A stretch of DNA of 64,000 bases from Rhipicephalus microplus (taxonomy: Eukaryota > Arthropoda > Arachnida > Ixodida > Ixodidae). Each line of letters begins with the position of its first letter. Position 1 is the stretch's first letter. Below the pieces are notes generated by a model. The model made no database searches and was not told the origin of the DNA. It worked only from the letters and a program-made list of their open reading frames with translations. Below are positions 12,289-24,237 of the stretch, one piece after another. Both the position numbers and the translations under genes were made by a program. The stretch is taken from the NCBI RefSeq assembly GCF_043290135.1, contig NC_134703.1:112956505-113020504 (forward strand). Direction: 5' to 3'.

Positions 12289-13992
12289 CCCATAAAGGCT
12301 ATATCTGGTTGTCTCGGGGTATTTAGTTGTGTCTCCCTTCTTTTGTCTCATCTCCCCATTCATTATATTTCCTTTTACCGCAATATACGCTCACTTTCCT
12401 CCTGTGGGACAGGGCTGGAAGATTCTGTTAATTGTATCGCCGACTGCCAAGTGATAGCGAGTGAAAAAAAGGGAGAGAGGTATTGCAGAGCTCGAAAAGA
12501 AAACAAGGGGTGGAACAGGAGACGTGACTGCTGCAGAACTTTCCAGCGCTGAAGTTTTGCACCACACTCGGAAGGCATTTGAACTGCCCTCTTTCATCGA
12601 TCAAAGAATTCTCAACGCGCGCCATTATCAGACACCCTCTCATGCACCCTCGTCACCACCGTGTATTGCCCCTCGCCCTAATGAGTGTCCGTTCCGCGTC
12701 GCCTGCAATTAGTATCACGGCACCGCAGCCGGCACGAAGGCAACGACGACGGCCCCTGCCTTGAAGCAGCTATGTATATGCCGAATTTCACCTAACTCTG
12801 AATTTCGATTTTTTTTGCTTTTCGATAATCTTTCTGTACTCGCTCTCTCCTTTACAATGCACGAGTGGGTTCTTTCAGCTCAGCGCTCGTTTTGTATCTC
12901 GAAGTGCTTCTGCTTTTTGCGGAACTCGGACATGGATTGCGAAGCTCGTTTTACAAATTATACGAACTTCTCCGAGATCTAAGCGGCATCTTTGCAGCAG
13001 CGCACAAAGCAGAGGCGGTCACGCATTCCTTCACGGGGAGTGTATGTTGTGTTTGTGTTTGTGGAAGAAGTAAGATATTTTCTTGCAACTGCTTCTTCTG
13101 TGGCAAATGTTTCATATTTGTACTATTAAACTAAGTCTGGTCGGGGTTTATATAGATGCTTCGTCGCACTCATTGTAGCGTTTCAATAGCCAAGTGTGGC
13201 GCCGTAGCCAAGGCCGGCTTCATGGCGTACACAACAAATATCGGATTTACAAATTCCACCAATTTATGATTAGCGGCTAGCATCTGCATTAGCAATTAGA
13301 ATGAAACTATATGGACATATGCTGCCCTCTTAAGATTAAATAGTCGGTTTTTTTTGTCTCATACGTTGCTGGACTGTTTAGTCTTGGTTTTATCCTCAGT
13401 ACTTAGTAACATAAGTCCAGCTCTGTTGTCACTGAGAATCACTGAAAAAGAGCGTGTAGCTGATGGAATTTGCTCAAATATTCCTCCATCAGTACACACG
13501 TTTGGGATAAACACCTCTTTTCTTTCCCCGGGGTTTTTTTTCGTTTAATTTTTACTTCGATTCTCCCAGCACATACGCCACAAAAAGACTGCAAAAAGAA
13601 CTTGTTTGAAAGCGGCAAGCATTGCCAAGATTACTTATGTACGTTCCTCACCGCCTCGTTTTCGTGTTTCCGGGAGGAACTTCGCGTTTTCAATTTTCAC
13701 GCGGTGATCCGAAACTGGTGTGGGGGAAAAAAAACAAGCTCGCAGACACGCACAGCCGGAATAGTGACCGTACAGCTTTCTTTTTCTCGTCTCTACTTCG
13801 TCAAGTATAGAGTGTCTCTGTTTAAACTGGCGTTCTATAAGGACGCCCTAGAGAAGATGATTACCCGAGTTCACGAGCTTCGATGAGTCCATGCCTTCAG
13901 TGCCAGCCCAAGAAGAGGTTCCGGAGGGAGCACTCATCGCAGCTTCGCCATACGGGACGCCGTTCTCCGGAGCTTAAATCGAATTCAGGCTC
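12289..13992. other. Unclassified stretch, partly GC-richer
   Basis: The part near 12480-12760 is somewhat GC-richer. Frames such as 13470-13886 plus (138 codons) show no recognisable motif. Nothing else could be supported. Confidence 0.4.
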
Positions 13993-14095
13993 AGATAAGA
14001 GAGAGAGAGGAAAATAGGAGGAAATGAATGGCAGGGAAGTTAACCAGCCTATAGGCAGCTGGTTTGCTACCCTGCGCATGGCAGGAGGATGGGGC
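13993..14095 (-). mobile_element. LINE-A 3' untranslated end
   Basis: Read on the minus strand, the order is GGGTAGCAAACCAG, GGTTAACTTCCCTGCC, then a TTTCCT tract and (TC)n. The same order closes the LINE fragment at 45271-46191 and recurs at 24238-24400. It is therefore a strongly 5'-truncated retrotransposon end with no coding part left. Confidence 0.75.
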
Positions 14096-17000
14096 TGATC
14101 ACGCGCTTCCTGCACGCTTTTCGTTTCTGCCACTTGTCGTGCGAGCACGAGATGCTTATACCTTGCGGCGCACCGATAAAAAATCAATTTACAACGCGTG
14201 GCCCTCAGGATTTCTTTCTTTCTTCTCTTAGCTTGTTTAGCAAAGCAACTGGACATATCGTAATGAGTAGTGACTCGGGATTAATCCAGCACATTCATAG
14301 AGGTTTGAGCTACTTGTACTAGGCATTGCATTTGCACTAATGAGGGTACGTAAAGCAAGCACGATTGGCGCAATGTATGATTATTCTTAGTATTAGGCGT
14401 TCTATTTTGAAAATGAATGTAATAAAGAGTTACTCTAAAGTATCAAGTACACTCTCTAGAACGCCACTGCGTAAACAGAAGTCTATTAACCTTCGAACCT
14501 TTAATTAATATGAAGTGCAGTGTTTTAATTACCATGCTGTGATTAGCTGTTGTATGTATTGTTAAGTTAAGCTGGCGAACTGGACTATTAACTTTGTCGC
14601 TCTGCATTTTTCTGTTACTATTCATTTACCCATAAACGTGTCACTTACAAGTTTACTTTCAATTTTATTGCAACACTTTTTTTATCAATGCTTTCGGTAT
14701 GTAAGAGAGTATTCAATAAATAAAATAATAAGGCATATATAAATAAAAGTTGTCCCGCGAATAAAACCTAATTCAGTGTTAGGACGTTACAACGTTTGAT
14801 TTGCGTTTGTGCCGACTCTCCCAAGTATACTAGAAGGAAATAGTGAATTGTCAAGCGTGTTCATTACGCACCCCGAGGGTATGATGTTGATGGAGAAATG
14901 AAAATTGGTTATGAGGTCATTGGTTCGAATCTTAGCTGCATTTTTGTGGCGAATATAGCCCAGGGAGTTCATTTCGCCGTGCAAAATCTATATCGATCAG
15001 TGTCAATCAGGCAACGCCTTTCACATCTCTTTCATGTGAAGATTTATGAAAGAAAGCAGACGTGTTCTTAAATGGGGGCAGCATTTATTGTCAATTTACG
15101 ATAATCCGTTCATAGAAGTGCCAAAAAACAAAACAAAATTAAGGCATCACAAAGACAAAAGAAATGAAATATTAGTTTCTTGTAGTGTAAACTCGGCACC
15201 GTTCAGGTTGAGAATCAGGAAAAAGAAAACAAAGAGTGGGATACTTTTTGTTTGTTTGTTGCCTGTGAACACTGACACATACCTAGTCTAGGAGACTGGG
15301 AGACTTTCCTTTTAGCCCTTATTCCTCTTTTTTTATTTCAGCTTGCGGTTGTTATATTCACAGTCAATAAATAAAAGAGATATTATACGGACCAGAAAAG
15401 GGACACTTTCGTCTAGGTAAGTCGCATCCACCACATGTTATCTGAAACGAAGTAGTACGCGGTACTCCTATTCGGTCAGTGTCTAGAGCTAACGCAGCTT
15501 CTGTGGCAGGGATCGTTGTTATAAGTGAAACCAACTTTGTAAAGTTCACCTAAAGGAAAGCTGCAACCCAGAGTGAAAACATACGGAGATATAGGACCTA
15601 TGACCAGTCGCTGTTTGGTTGAAAATGTGCGCTTCACTGCCACCCTTTGCCCACAGCATGCACGCCCACCCATTTACATATCGCTGCTTGTCTCTCTACG
15701 TCCCGAACAAATAAAAACGCGCAAAATGTGCCGCACAATAAGCCCGAGCCAGGGCCTTCTACGGCGTATGTTCGCAAGATTTCCCCTTGCGCATGCTGCT
15801 TACGGCGTGCGAAGGAGAGTCCTATCTAATCGGAACTTTATGCACATCACAGTAACGCCTACAGCGAAATTCACTTGTATATTCCATGAAATTCTCATCG
15901 CAGTCATAGCGAAATTACTACTCAATCACGTGTTTATTGACATTAAAGAACTCTTATAACAGATCGTTTCTGCATTCACTCGGTCCTTTTTTAGAAGCCA
16001 CTTCTAGTTCTTCTTCCTTTCCAGTTAGTGCGGGCTCTATCTGAAGAACAATCCGACTCTATCAACTTTTCTATTTTGCGTTTCTCTCTGTTATTCTTGT
16101 ATTGTAGTCTTTTTTAAAGCTTTCTATTTAGATAGGAAATTTCGGGGCAGCAATTTAGCTGAGCATGTGCTCAGGTTATTTGTTTCAAGGCACTTGCCCC
16201 GTGGCATCAAATTTTCCAATCCACGAGTGTCGGGGTCAATATGAATTTGGCAGACCGTGGACATGCCCCTTGCAGAACTTCTTTAGATGAAAAGTAACTA
16301 ATATTCCGCTATGTTCGCATGCCCAATAAAAAGAATATTTCATTCAAAAGTTTCGAAATGACCCTGACTAATGCTGGTCCATACTGAACAGAAGATTCTC
16401 GAACTCACTCGTGCTAAATCTCGAAAGTTGTTGTTGTATTCAAATATTGGTCTTATTGTATACATAAGCGATTCACGTATCATGGTTCGTTTTCATAAGC
16501 ACATCCTGAAATCATAGTACATTCATTTTTAAACAACCCGTTAAGTGGAATGCAGGTGGTTTTATTGTAATTTCAACCACATCACCTTTTCTATATTTCC
16601 GGGGTTGCTCAGTATTTATGACTGGCACTCCGAGCGATCATGGACAATTCACTCAGTAGTGAAGCTGGACTTCGTTCTCAATATTCGGTTTTTGCATAAT
16701 ATGTGCGCATTACCATTCCCACCAGTATCATGATCACAGCTGCAAATGCGTACAAGCAGACAAGGCATCTGAAATAAGAATAGCTTATGATTGCTGATAA
16801 CATATTTTGTCAACAGCAAATGAAATTGCCAGACGTTCTGCGAGAAAACCTGGTGTGAAATCAGACAGTCACAGCGCAAAAGACTAATAAGGCTGACGAG
16901 AAAAAAATGCCTTCTCTGGCTGTCAGAAGGTTTTGCGTTGCATTCGAAGAAATTACCACGTGAGCAGGAACATTGACTGAGATGGTTTTGAAGGAGGCCC

Positions 17001-17563
17001 TCTAAAGCATGCTATTGAAGTAACTTTGCATTTTTATTGATAACTTTCATCAAAATCTTAGTCAAGTGGCAACGAACACAGAGTTTGGGGAGCTCAATTT
17101 TACAGAGCAACGAGAAAGTTCACTAACATAGACTTGACGGGGGGTCTTTGATAATGACACCGCGAGCGCTTACAGAAAGAATCTAGAGATTTGATGAAAG
17201 CTGCCTGAGAACGGGAGAGAGGGAATCACGTGAGCCTTCCTTTTCACCTCTTCGTCTTCTTTTTTCACCCCACAACAGAACACGTGCATCTCATGCAGGC
17301 GCTAGCAATGGGCCAACAGTCGTAAGACCGGTGCTTATCAAGTGGTCCTTCAAGTACAACTTTTATGTGCATATGTATACGAAGGGCATTTTGTCACCCT
17401 TGACAAAACACCACTGAGAAGCAACCATGTGAGCGACCGCCATTTCGCATTAACAGAAACAAGCTGGTAAGAACCTATTTCAACGCTATGCTAAAAAATT
17501 CCTTCGTGCGAGCCTGTAGGAAACGTAGCGTAGCACTAGGTGCAAAACGAAAGAGAGTGGTTA
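14096..17563. other. AT-rich non-coding stretch
   Basis: Only short scattered frames are present. GGTTCGAATCTTAGC near 14930 resembles a tRNA B box but has no matching A box or cloverleaf that I can draw. Nothing further is supported. Confidence 0.5.
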
Positions 17564-17805
17564 GTCCGCCTCGTTGGTACCGTAGCTATGGTGCTCGGCT
17601 GATCACCTACAGAATTCGCGAGTTCAGTCCCAGTCATGGTGGTCGCATTTAGGTGGAGGTGAAACGGTAGAGAGACGCCTACTGTGTGCTGTCAGCGCAC
17701 GTTAAAAACCGCAGCTGGTAGGCGGACTAAGCAAAAGACCACAACGGCGTCTCTCATAATCATGTCCTGATTTTGGCACTTAATACTTCAGATATCGTCA
17801 ATATT
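17564..17805 (+). mobile_element. Near full-length, diverged tRNA-derived SINE
   Basis: The whole order is present: GTCCGCCTCGTTGG head, GTGCTCGGCTGAT, CGCGAGTTCAGTCCC (B-box-like), GTGGTCGCATTTAGGTGGAGG, GCGCACGTTAAAAACC, then CGGCGTCTCTCATAATCATG and a TTTTGGCAC tail. The sequence between the CACGTTAAA block and the tail is rearranged (TGGTAGGCGGACTAAGC). It was presumably transcribed by RNA polymerase III when active. Confidence 0.75.
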
Positions 17806-17861
17806 ATGTACTCAGGTTGCTTATATTGATGGGTTGCAAAGACTCTTGCGCAGGTGCCATA

Positions 17862-18008
17862 TTAATTTTTCAAGTTAAATCTGCACGTATTAGCACAAGC
17901 CTTAAGAGGCTTGTGCTTATACGTGGTCCCGGCTATTCTTATTCTTTCCCAGAACACTAAACATCGCGAAATAGTGGACAAGGAAAAAAAACGGACAGAA
18001 GCCGCCAT
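17862..18008 (-). CDS. Candidate short coding exon with presequence-like N-terminus (weak)
   Basis: On the minus strand an ATG sits in the context AAAATGGCGGCTTC, a good translation-start context that also matches the YY1/Pho-type word ATGGCGGC common at housekeeping gene starts. The 48-residue frame begins MAASVRFFSLSTISR and is Ser/Arg-rich with no acidic residue until Glu22, which is what a mitochondrial targeting peptide looks like. It could be a first coding exon or a remnant. Against this, no downstream exon was recognised, and the end of the frame runs through the hairpin at 17885-17924. The in-frame ORF extends upstream to 18161. Confidence 0.2.
   Translation of the reverse strand: MAASVRFFSLSTISRCLVFWERIRIAGTTYKHKPLKACANTCRFNLKN
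17885..17924. repeat. Tight hairpin with 18-bp arms
   Basis: The arms at 17885-17902 and 17907-17924 pair with a single T/T mismatch around a 4-base TAAG loop; the inner part is AGCACAAGCCT / AGGCTTGTGCT. It is too short for a typical microRNA precursor. No run of T follows it that would suggest a polymerase III terminator. Confidence 0.85.
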
Positions 18009-20285
18009 TTTGTCCAGGTAGCCAGAGCAACCGATGTAGTTTTTTTTTAATTTGGTGCTGTTTCCGTGCGGCTGCTTTGCAACTTTTCTTGCACGTGCTT
18101 CGTCGTCATTGGTAAAATAATTGGGTATAACTGCAGTCTGTTTTGCAGCCTCCATAGCCACCTATGGAGATTATCAAGACGGCATATAAAAAGTATGCCA
18201 AACACATAACTGGAGCGCCGGTATACAGCTTAGCATATGCTTCTCGTGGGGTCATCGCGAACTGCAGAGAAATGCTTCGACGTCTTCCGCTGTAGGCCCA
18301 AATGCGTGCTGCGCTTAAGTGGAAAAGCATAAAGAGAGAGCAGGACTGTCTCTCCCATGATCGGCGCTGTTACGCCTTCCCAGGAGGATTCGGTCACGCA
18401 CGACCGCTTGCGCTTGCCGAAGAATACCTAGCACTCGCCAGAACGTCACGAGGCGACACATCGACCCAACCGGCAACGTAATTGGGCTGACTGTACTACT
18501 ATATCGGCGTCACTAGAACATGGTCGAAATGACCGCACCCGTATGGTCCAAAACGGTCACAATTAATCACCCAATCAGAGAAAAAAGTAAAAAACGACAA
18601 GCTAGGAAAGGAACCGTCTCACAGTGGTCGTTTTCCACTCTCGTTATCGCTAGTGAATAAACATAAAAAAAACGTGGAGATTTACAGAGTAAAGGCTGGA
18701 AAGCGAAAGGCTCCTTTTTTTAGTGTCTTTTTTTTTCAAAGAACCATTCACTTATTCACCGTGTCGTCGCCACATAACTTGCAAGTATAGAACATTAGCT
18801 AAAATTGCTAGTAAATTTCTCGAATACGCTGGCAGTTTAGTAGGCGCGCTGCAAAACAACGATGCTGGATGCATTTATAACCCTTGTCGTACTCTACCCT
18901 TAAAAAGTATGGCGCGGTATTCACAATAATTACAAAATTGAAATTGTTGTTGCCGTTTAAAGACCGGCTCACCACAACCTTCTGCCGAAAAGGGGGCAGA
19001 GGCCACAATGAGACCCAAACTGCGATTCGCTGAGCGCAATTATCTTCGCATGAAACGAAGAACTGTTCTTTTACGTCTCAGTATTTTCCAGCGCAATTTC
19101 TATTTCGATGGCTCCATCGATTGCTCCCTGGTGCCAGACGAAAGGTTCGCCATAAAATCGCTATGAACGCTTTATCGAAATGGCTGTCGTTACGGATTCG
19201 AATCCTCTTCGTCGCTCTGTCTTAATATCTTTTTTACAGAGTTGATCGCGCAGGAAAAAGAATAACCAGAGAAGGTCGTTTCACGTCTACGCAGGCCTCG
19301 TCCGTCCCACCCATCCGCGTTTTCGGTAACGACTCGCGTTACAACTGGAGCGGAGAACTGTCGTCGATGGCACCCCCATCTCGCCTTCGTCTTCTTTCTA
19401 TCTTCTCAAGTACCACCTTCCTATTTCTCTTACTGGTTAAAGGCGCAGCTATATCAAAAGTGCAGTCCTCACGCCACGTAATTTCGCTTTTCAGTTAATT
19501 GTAAGACGCGTTCAGTGATAAAGCTTTGTGAGATGGACAGTCGGGATGAAACATCGACTTTAGAAATTGAAAATATGTTACAGAGGAGAAAACGAAGAAG
19601 TGTAGTGGCACACTTATAGTCAACTTGTAGGTTTGTTACAGGATGTTGTTAACGAATGAAGGAACGAAAAATTCACATTTTAATCTCTGGTTCCCTTCAA
19701 AGAAAAAGTTACACTAGGTGTAAGGCCAAAACTAAGGTTTGTTGCCTTTAGTATTCCATTCTAAATAAAGCAACGTATGTCTTCATGTTTCCTGCATTTC
19801 TGCTTTAGCTAGAATGTACAAATGTATATGTTTGTTACCCTGCGCTGTGGAGGGGGTGAGGCGAATAGAAAAAAAATAAGAATTAAGACATCATTGACAG
19901 GGTACGATTTCGCTTGTATATTGCATGCTTAGAAGCGGTCACGTAATCCGTTCGACTTCTAACGTACACTGAACCCTACGCTCTTCTAATATTGTTGTAT
20001 GCTTTCTCGTATGCTGTTCCCACTCCTTCATTACTTAGCACCTTTATATCACCTTAACACAGTGTTGCCTCAAAATAAAAGTAACCGACACATCGGCATT
20101 TCAGAAATACGTAAGAGCAAGCAGCCTCGGCTTAAGCTCGTGCGGTCGAGTTTAGCAGTGGGAAATTTCAGTCGCTAAGCTTCCTTGGCGGGTTCTGGAG
20201 TGGCACAACTGGCCTTCATCGCAGATGAAGATCTCAGACACAGACCGTAACTCTGTAAGTAGGTTAGGTCTCGGCTTGTTGGCAT
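18009..20285. other. Non-coding stretch, nothing recognised
   Basis: No recognisable proteins, RNAs or repeat families. GGATTCGAATCCT near 19195 resembles a B box in isolation only. Confidence 0.5.
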
Positions 20286-20388
20286 CTAGTGTGTTTTTTT
20301 TTTACCTCTTCGTATTTGTCCCTCCCCTCTACAATGTACTGTATGTACCTTGAGGGTATTTTAAATAAATAAATAAAAATGAGTAATG
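20286..20388 (+). mobile_element. Probable LINE 3' end with AATA tail
   Basis: A pyrimidine-rich TTTGTCCCTCCCCTC segment, then CTTGAGGGTATTTT, then (AAATA)n ending AAATAAATAAATAAAAATG resembles the 3' termini of tick CR1-like LINEs, which end in short A/T-rich tandem repeats. The LINE-C copy at 52002-53330 ends in a comparable tail. No coding part remains. Confidence 0.45.
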
Positions 20389-20929
20389 TTCAGGGTGTGT
20401 AGCCACGGTCCATCATAACGACGGTGATGTGCCACCAGATTGCGCAAACCCTAATACTAGCTGCTACCAGTCTATCAAAAATGATAGAGCCCGCAGTTAG
20501 CCCAAAAAATAGCCGACGACGTTACTGAAACAGGAACAATCACCCCCCCCCCCCTCCATACATGCAGTAGTAAACCTAAAGCGGGCTTGTAGAGAAGAAT
20601 AATAAGCTATAAGCTGCATTCCAACGCAGTTTTTCGACGACGTTAGCGGAGGCTGACCGGCTCGACCAGTTTTATCTGCAAGACCAGTTTCAAGCTTGGT
20701 ACCACTCGTGCCTCATCAAAGAAGTCTCTCTCAACGCCCTACATGATTCGCCTCACCCTACGTTTCACGTTAGTGGAGCTAGAACACCCTTCCCTACATC
20801 CTCCACTCCTCCCCATATTTTTAAAAACTATATCTGTTTATTCAACTATATTTCTTTTAACAATCCGTATATCTTTGAAATTTTATTACTTGCTATGCTG
20901 TATTCAGAAGTGGTAATTGAAAAAAATGC

Positions 20930-21005
20930 AGGTCGTGCGATGTCATTTTTCTTTCACCAAAGCCGTGGCAGGATTTGAACATAAATCTCATTTGGGTCAA
21001 TAGCA
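20930..21005 (-). mobile_element. Possible SINE head fragment
   Basis: On the minus strand, GTTCAAATCCTGCCACGGC is a B-box-like block followed by a decayed version of the GTGGCCGCATTTCG region of the SINEs in this window. The rest of the element is not visible. Low support. Confidence 0.3.
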
Positions 21006-21116
21006 TTTAGATGCGAATCAGCTTTTGTTCCAGGCTGTGTCCAGCCTTCCCTCACGCATCCGCTCTCCCACTGCGCATCCCCCTCCTCCTTCCTCTCTCC
21101 CGAGTCGACGGCAAAG

Positions 21117-21302
21117 TCAACGAGACGTTTTCTCAGTACACACGATCCCTTCGTAGCCGTTGATCGTCGGTGTCGCGGTTTTCCACATTTCCGCGAGACA
21201 GAGCACGTCTGCTTTGGTTATCACGAAATCATGTTCGATGTCTCTTGCTTGTGCGTTGAGGGACCAGCTGTTAAGTAGTGCTATAGTCGTACTGAAGGAC
21301 AG
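21117..21302 (-). mobile_element. Retroelement-type endonuclease fragment
   Basis: A minus-strand frame of about 61 codons, closed by a TGA at 21117-21119, contains LLNSWSLNAQARDIEHDF and then KADVLCLAEMWKT. This matches the N-terminal part of apurinic-type endonucleases: an LNxxSL-like start, a helix, then the catalytic-loop pattern D(V/I)LCLxExW with its conserved Glu. Such domains occur at the N-terminus of LINE ORF2 proteins and also at the C-terminus of Helentron-type Helitrons; both are plausible in ticks. Only this module is readable. The rest of the domain, including the GDxN and SDH motifs, is absent. Confidence 0.6.
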
Positions 21303-22085
21303 CGTTGGTCACCGGCAGTGGTCACCGACACCAAGCGATGGTCGCCGGCAGCGTTAGTCAGGTAGAGGTCCAAAATAGCTTCCGTGGGTGCCATTCGCCA
21401 TCTCTCCGCTGCTTCAATCCACACATGAATCCCTACAGTGGGAGATGGCGTATTTTTTTTTTATTTGAATCAGGTATTGTTTTTGTTCTTCCACCGAAAG
21501 ATTTTTGCAGGAAGAACAATATGTGCCTTCGTAGCTTGGTTACTTGTTTTTGCAGTGCACGTAAAGAACCAAAGGACACACAATCCCATTTTTATGTGCT
21601 ACTGCTTCACACTGTCGGTCCTCCTATGTCAGACGAAGGAACGTGCTCGTTTTTCTTCGAAGACAAAGTTTCCTCATACGGCCACCAGAGTGTTTGCGTA
21701 AGGTTACTAATCATCGGCAAACAGCACGAGAAAACGATACCGTGTCTTATGACACCACTCTATGCACGTATTCTCAGCCTTGCAACTGTAGCTCGGCATA
21801 TGAAAAAGAAAATATGGCTGCCTGTTAGACTACTGAAACACCGACCCAAACGAACACTCAAACTACGGTGTCGTCAGCCTAAATACATTGCCAGTACCCG
21901 AAGACAGGGCAACAATACCAAATTGCGCGTGTCTCATTTTTCTCATGTGTCACTCTTTTTTGGCTGAGCTCAAGAAGAACGATCTATAACGTACATGATG
22001 TTCTGAGTGATGCAAACGCGTATTAAGGTACTGATATCTTGCGTTCACGCCTGCCTAAAAATCAGCCTGTTTTTGAGAACAGCGG
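21303..22085. other. Unclassified stretch with a 220-codon open frame
   Basis: The plus frame 21305-21967 is long but shows no motif or composition that I recognise. It lies between two retroelement fragments, so transposon debris is a reasonable guess. A run of T is present near 21453. Confidence 0.3.
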
Positions 22086-22605
22086 CACACAATGAACGAG
22101 TCTGCCCATGAGGCTGCGCGTGATTTTACCGACTGCACGGCCCTCGGATCGGGCGACTTTCCTCCTGGACACAGGGAAGCTCCTAGCACGCACAATGAGA
22201 TAACGGAATTCTTTTATTTAGACAGCAGGCTCTTCCCGCCACCACAAACCAAGCTAAACAGAGCGCAGGCGGTCACGCTCAGACTCCTGCAAACCAACCC
22301 TTACCCTGATCCTGTGATCTTTATTAGTATCTATCCGCTAATTTACACAAATAGTTCTTGCGCGGCTATGATGAGGTTGCTACCTTGCCTCACGTGCTCT
22401 GGGAGTGCGGGTCGCTGGACCCGATGTTCAACAAGGAAAAGTGGGACATGCTCCTGCGAAGTCCCGTCTTTGAAGATCAAATACTGGCCGTCCAGCGTGC
22501 CCATGAAAGAGCCGGCAGGCTAGACCTGTCGGTTCTGTCGTGGGATTATCCAGGTGCGCGTTACAACGCGTTTTGCCGGACCAAATGAAGTTTATCCCCT
22601 CAATC
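22086..22605 (+). mobile_element. LINE-B fragment: end of RNase H domain and ORF2 C-terminus
   Basis: The frame from 22092 begins NESAHEAARDFTD, the segment that follows the RNase H core in many I-group LINE ORF2 proteins, then runs through HNEITEFFYLDSRLFPPP and LNRAQAVTLRLLQTNPYPDP. Near 22355-22360 the frame shifts. The next frame continues GYDEVATLPHVLWECGSLDP with the H-x4-C half of a zinc knuckle, then KWDMLLRSPVFEDQILAVQR, and stops at 22586-22588. CCAAATGAAGTTTATCCC after the stop matches the family's 3' end, which is CCAAATAAAGTTTATCC in the 41256 copy. It is 5'-truncated, frameshifted and non-functional. Confidence 0.85.
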
Positions 22606-22717
22606 ACGTGCACGTGATATTGACGACCACAGTGATTTTTTTCAGAAAACACTCACAGTGAAACAGGGATATACAGAACACAGCTGTTGTCTATGTATTT
22701 ATCTAGTCATGCCTTTC

Positions 22718-23488
22718 TTAAGGGGCGAAGCTTCTTAAAGCGGCACCCGTTCATCCCTCGTTGTAGTCGTAGTCATAGTCTGTAACCAGCTTTACGTTTT
22801 GACCTGCAAGGTGGTGCCTGTGGGAGATTTCTTCTGTGCGTTGTTCAACAATAAAAAATTCACAGCGTGCGCGTTAACTCAAAGCCGAATTCTCCTATCT
22901 CTCATGTCCCATTAGCAGCCATTGGCATGTACATTGAGCACTACCTGACAAGAAAGGGTTGCTACGTTATACTCGCTGGGCGTAACCTCCTTGGTTTTAG
23001 AAAGGTTTAGCGAGTGTTGGACCACAGTGCTATGAATACAGTGAACTAGTATATACTATGAACGTGAGGTGGCTAAAGTTGGGAAGTAGACACAAAGCGC
23101 AAGCCGTAAGAAAGTGTGCGTGTAACACCTCTCATTTAGTCCTCGGAATGTCCGCTGGATGGCGGTGCTTCTATATGGGGAATATATGATGAAAAGATGC
23201 GAGATGGTGGTACTTGAAGTGTTGAATAGATGGACGAACGGACACACAGACAGATGCATGGACGGACGCACGGATGGCTGCACGGACGGATGCAGGGGTG
23301 GATGCATGGACGAACGCAGGAATGGACGCACAGATGGACGTGCGAATGCACGAACAGACGCACGCACGGACGGGCGGATGGACGCACGGATGGTCACACA
23401 GACGGACGCATGGACAGACGGAAGCAAGAACGAATGGACGGACGGATGCATCGCCCCACTCTCCATCATTCACTCCATGGATATGCTG
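22718..23488 (-). mobile_element. GTCC-minisatellite element, copy 2
   Basis: The outer end TTAAGGGGCGAAGCTTCTTAA is at 22718-22738 and the other end, CGCCCCACTCTCCATCATTC, is near 23452. The array of GGACGNAC-like steps spans about 23228-23452. Compared with the copy at 48474-49244 the two are collinear and close in sequence almost throughout (for example AAAGGGTTGCTACGTTATAC and GTCCGCTGGATGGCGGTGCT). The exception is 22860-22942, which is the reverse complement of part of the other copy. No coding frame apart from array translations. Confidence 0.85.
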
Positions 23489-24237
23489 CCATTTTTTTGT
23501 ATAGCTGTGCTGTTTCCAAAAATATGTACAACCAACTTGCCTGCAAGTACCACCTTAGCAGCAATACATTTAGTTTATTATTCATGTACGTTTGAATTGC
23601 TGAAGTGTATTACAGAACCACACTGCTCTGCACGTCTGCCATCTTCTAACAAAAAGATGTTCACTTTCACTGAAGAAAGGGAATAAACGTAGTATTCTTG
23701 GAACACTCTTTCCTCTATCAGAATAGTTCCATAGAAACATAATGTCTATTAACGATAAGTATTTAGGGCAAAGGTTAGAACACATTTTAAATAAAAAAGA
23801 ATTTTTTTCTTTTCTGTGCAACTTTGAAAGGCTGTCCCTTCGGGTGTATTTCCCACATTCGTGCTTCTTCTGAACAGCCTTTTTTTGTGTGTGTGGTTCA
23901 AGACCGGTTTTTAGGAACGCAAATAGTAAAAACAAACCCCAGCTCAAGCCCCTCGTGTGCGATCACTGTTTAGGGTCACATTCTTAAAAAACATCAAGTA
24001 CGAAAATCAAAATGATTATAAAGTAAGCTGTGTATAAAAAATCGCCATCTAACTTATAAGGCAGTCCGAATACACTATTTGCCTTTCTTTCTACACTTTA
24101 TCTTCGGTGGTCATCGGTTTGAACACTTTCAGCTTCTAGCTTCATTACACCTTGTGTTTGTTGTGCTTGTCGGTAAGTCTATATACTCGGGGTAAAGAGG
24201 GTCTTCAGCAAGTGTAAATTTTACGGCAACTCGTACA
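23489..24237. other. Non-coding stretch, nothing recognised
   Basis: AT-rich, with the 121-codon minus frame 23582-23947 lacking any motif. Confidence 0.5.

Noticed and set aside
14925..14945. Isolated tRNA B-box-like word (GGTTCGAATCT)
   Set aside because: No A box at the right spacing and no cloverleaf; it may be a decayed SINE but the rest is unreadable.
21305..21967. 220-codon open frame as a gene
   Set aside because: It has no recognisable domain and lies between retroelement fragments, so I only mention it in the gap description.
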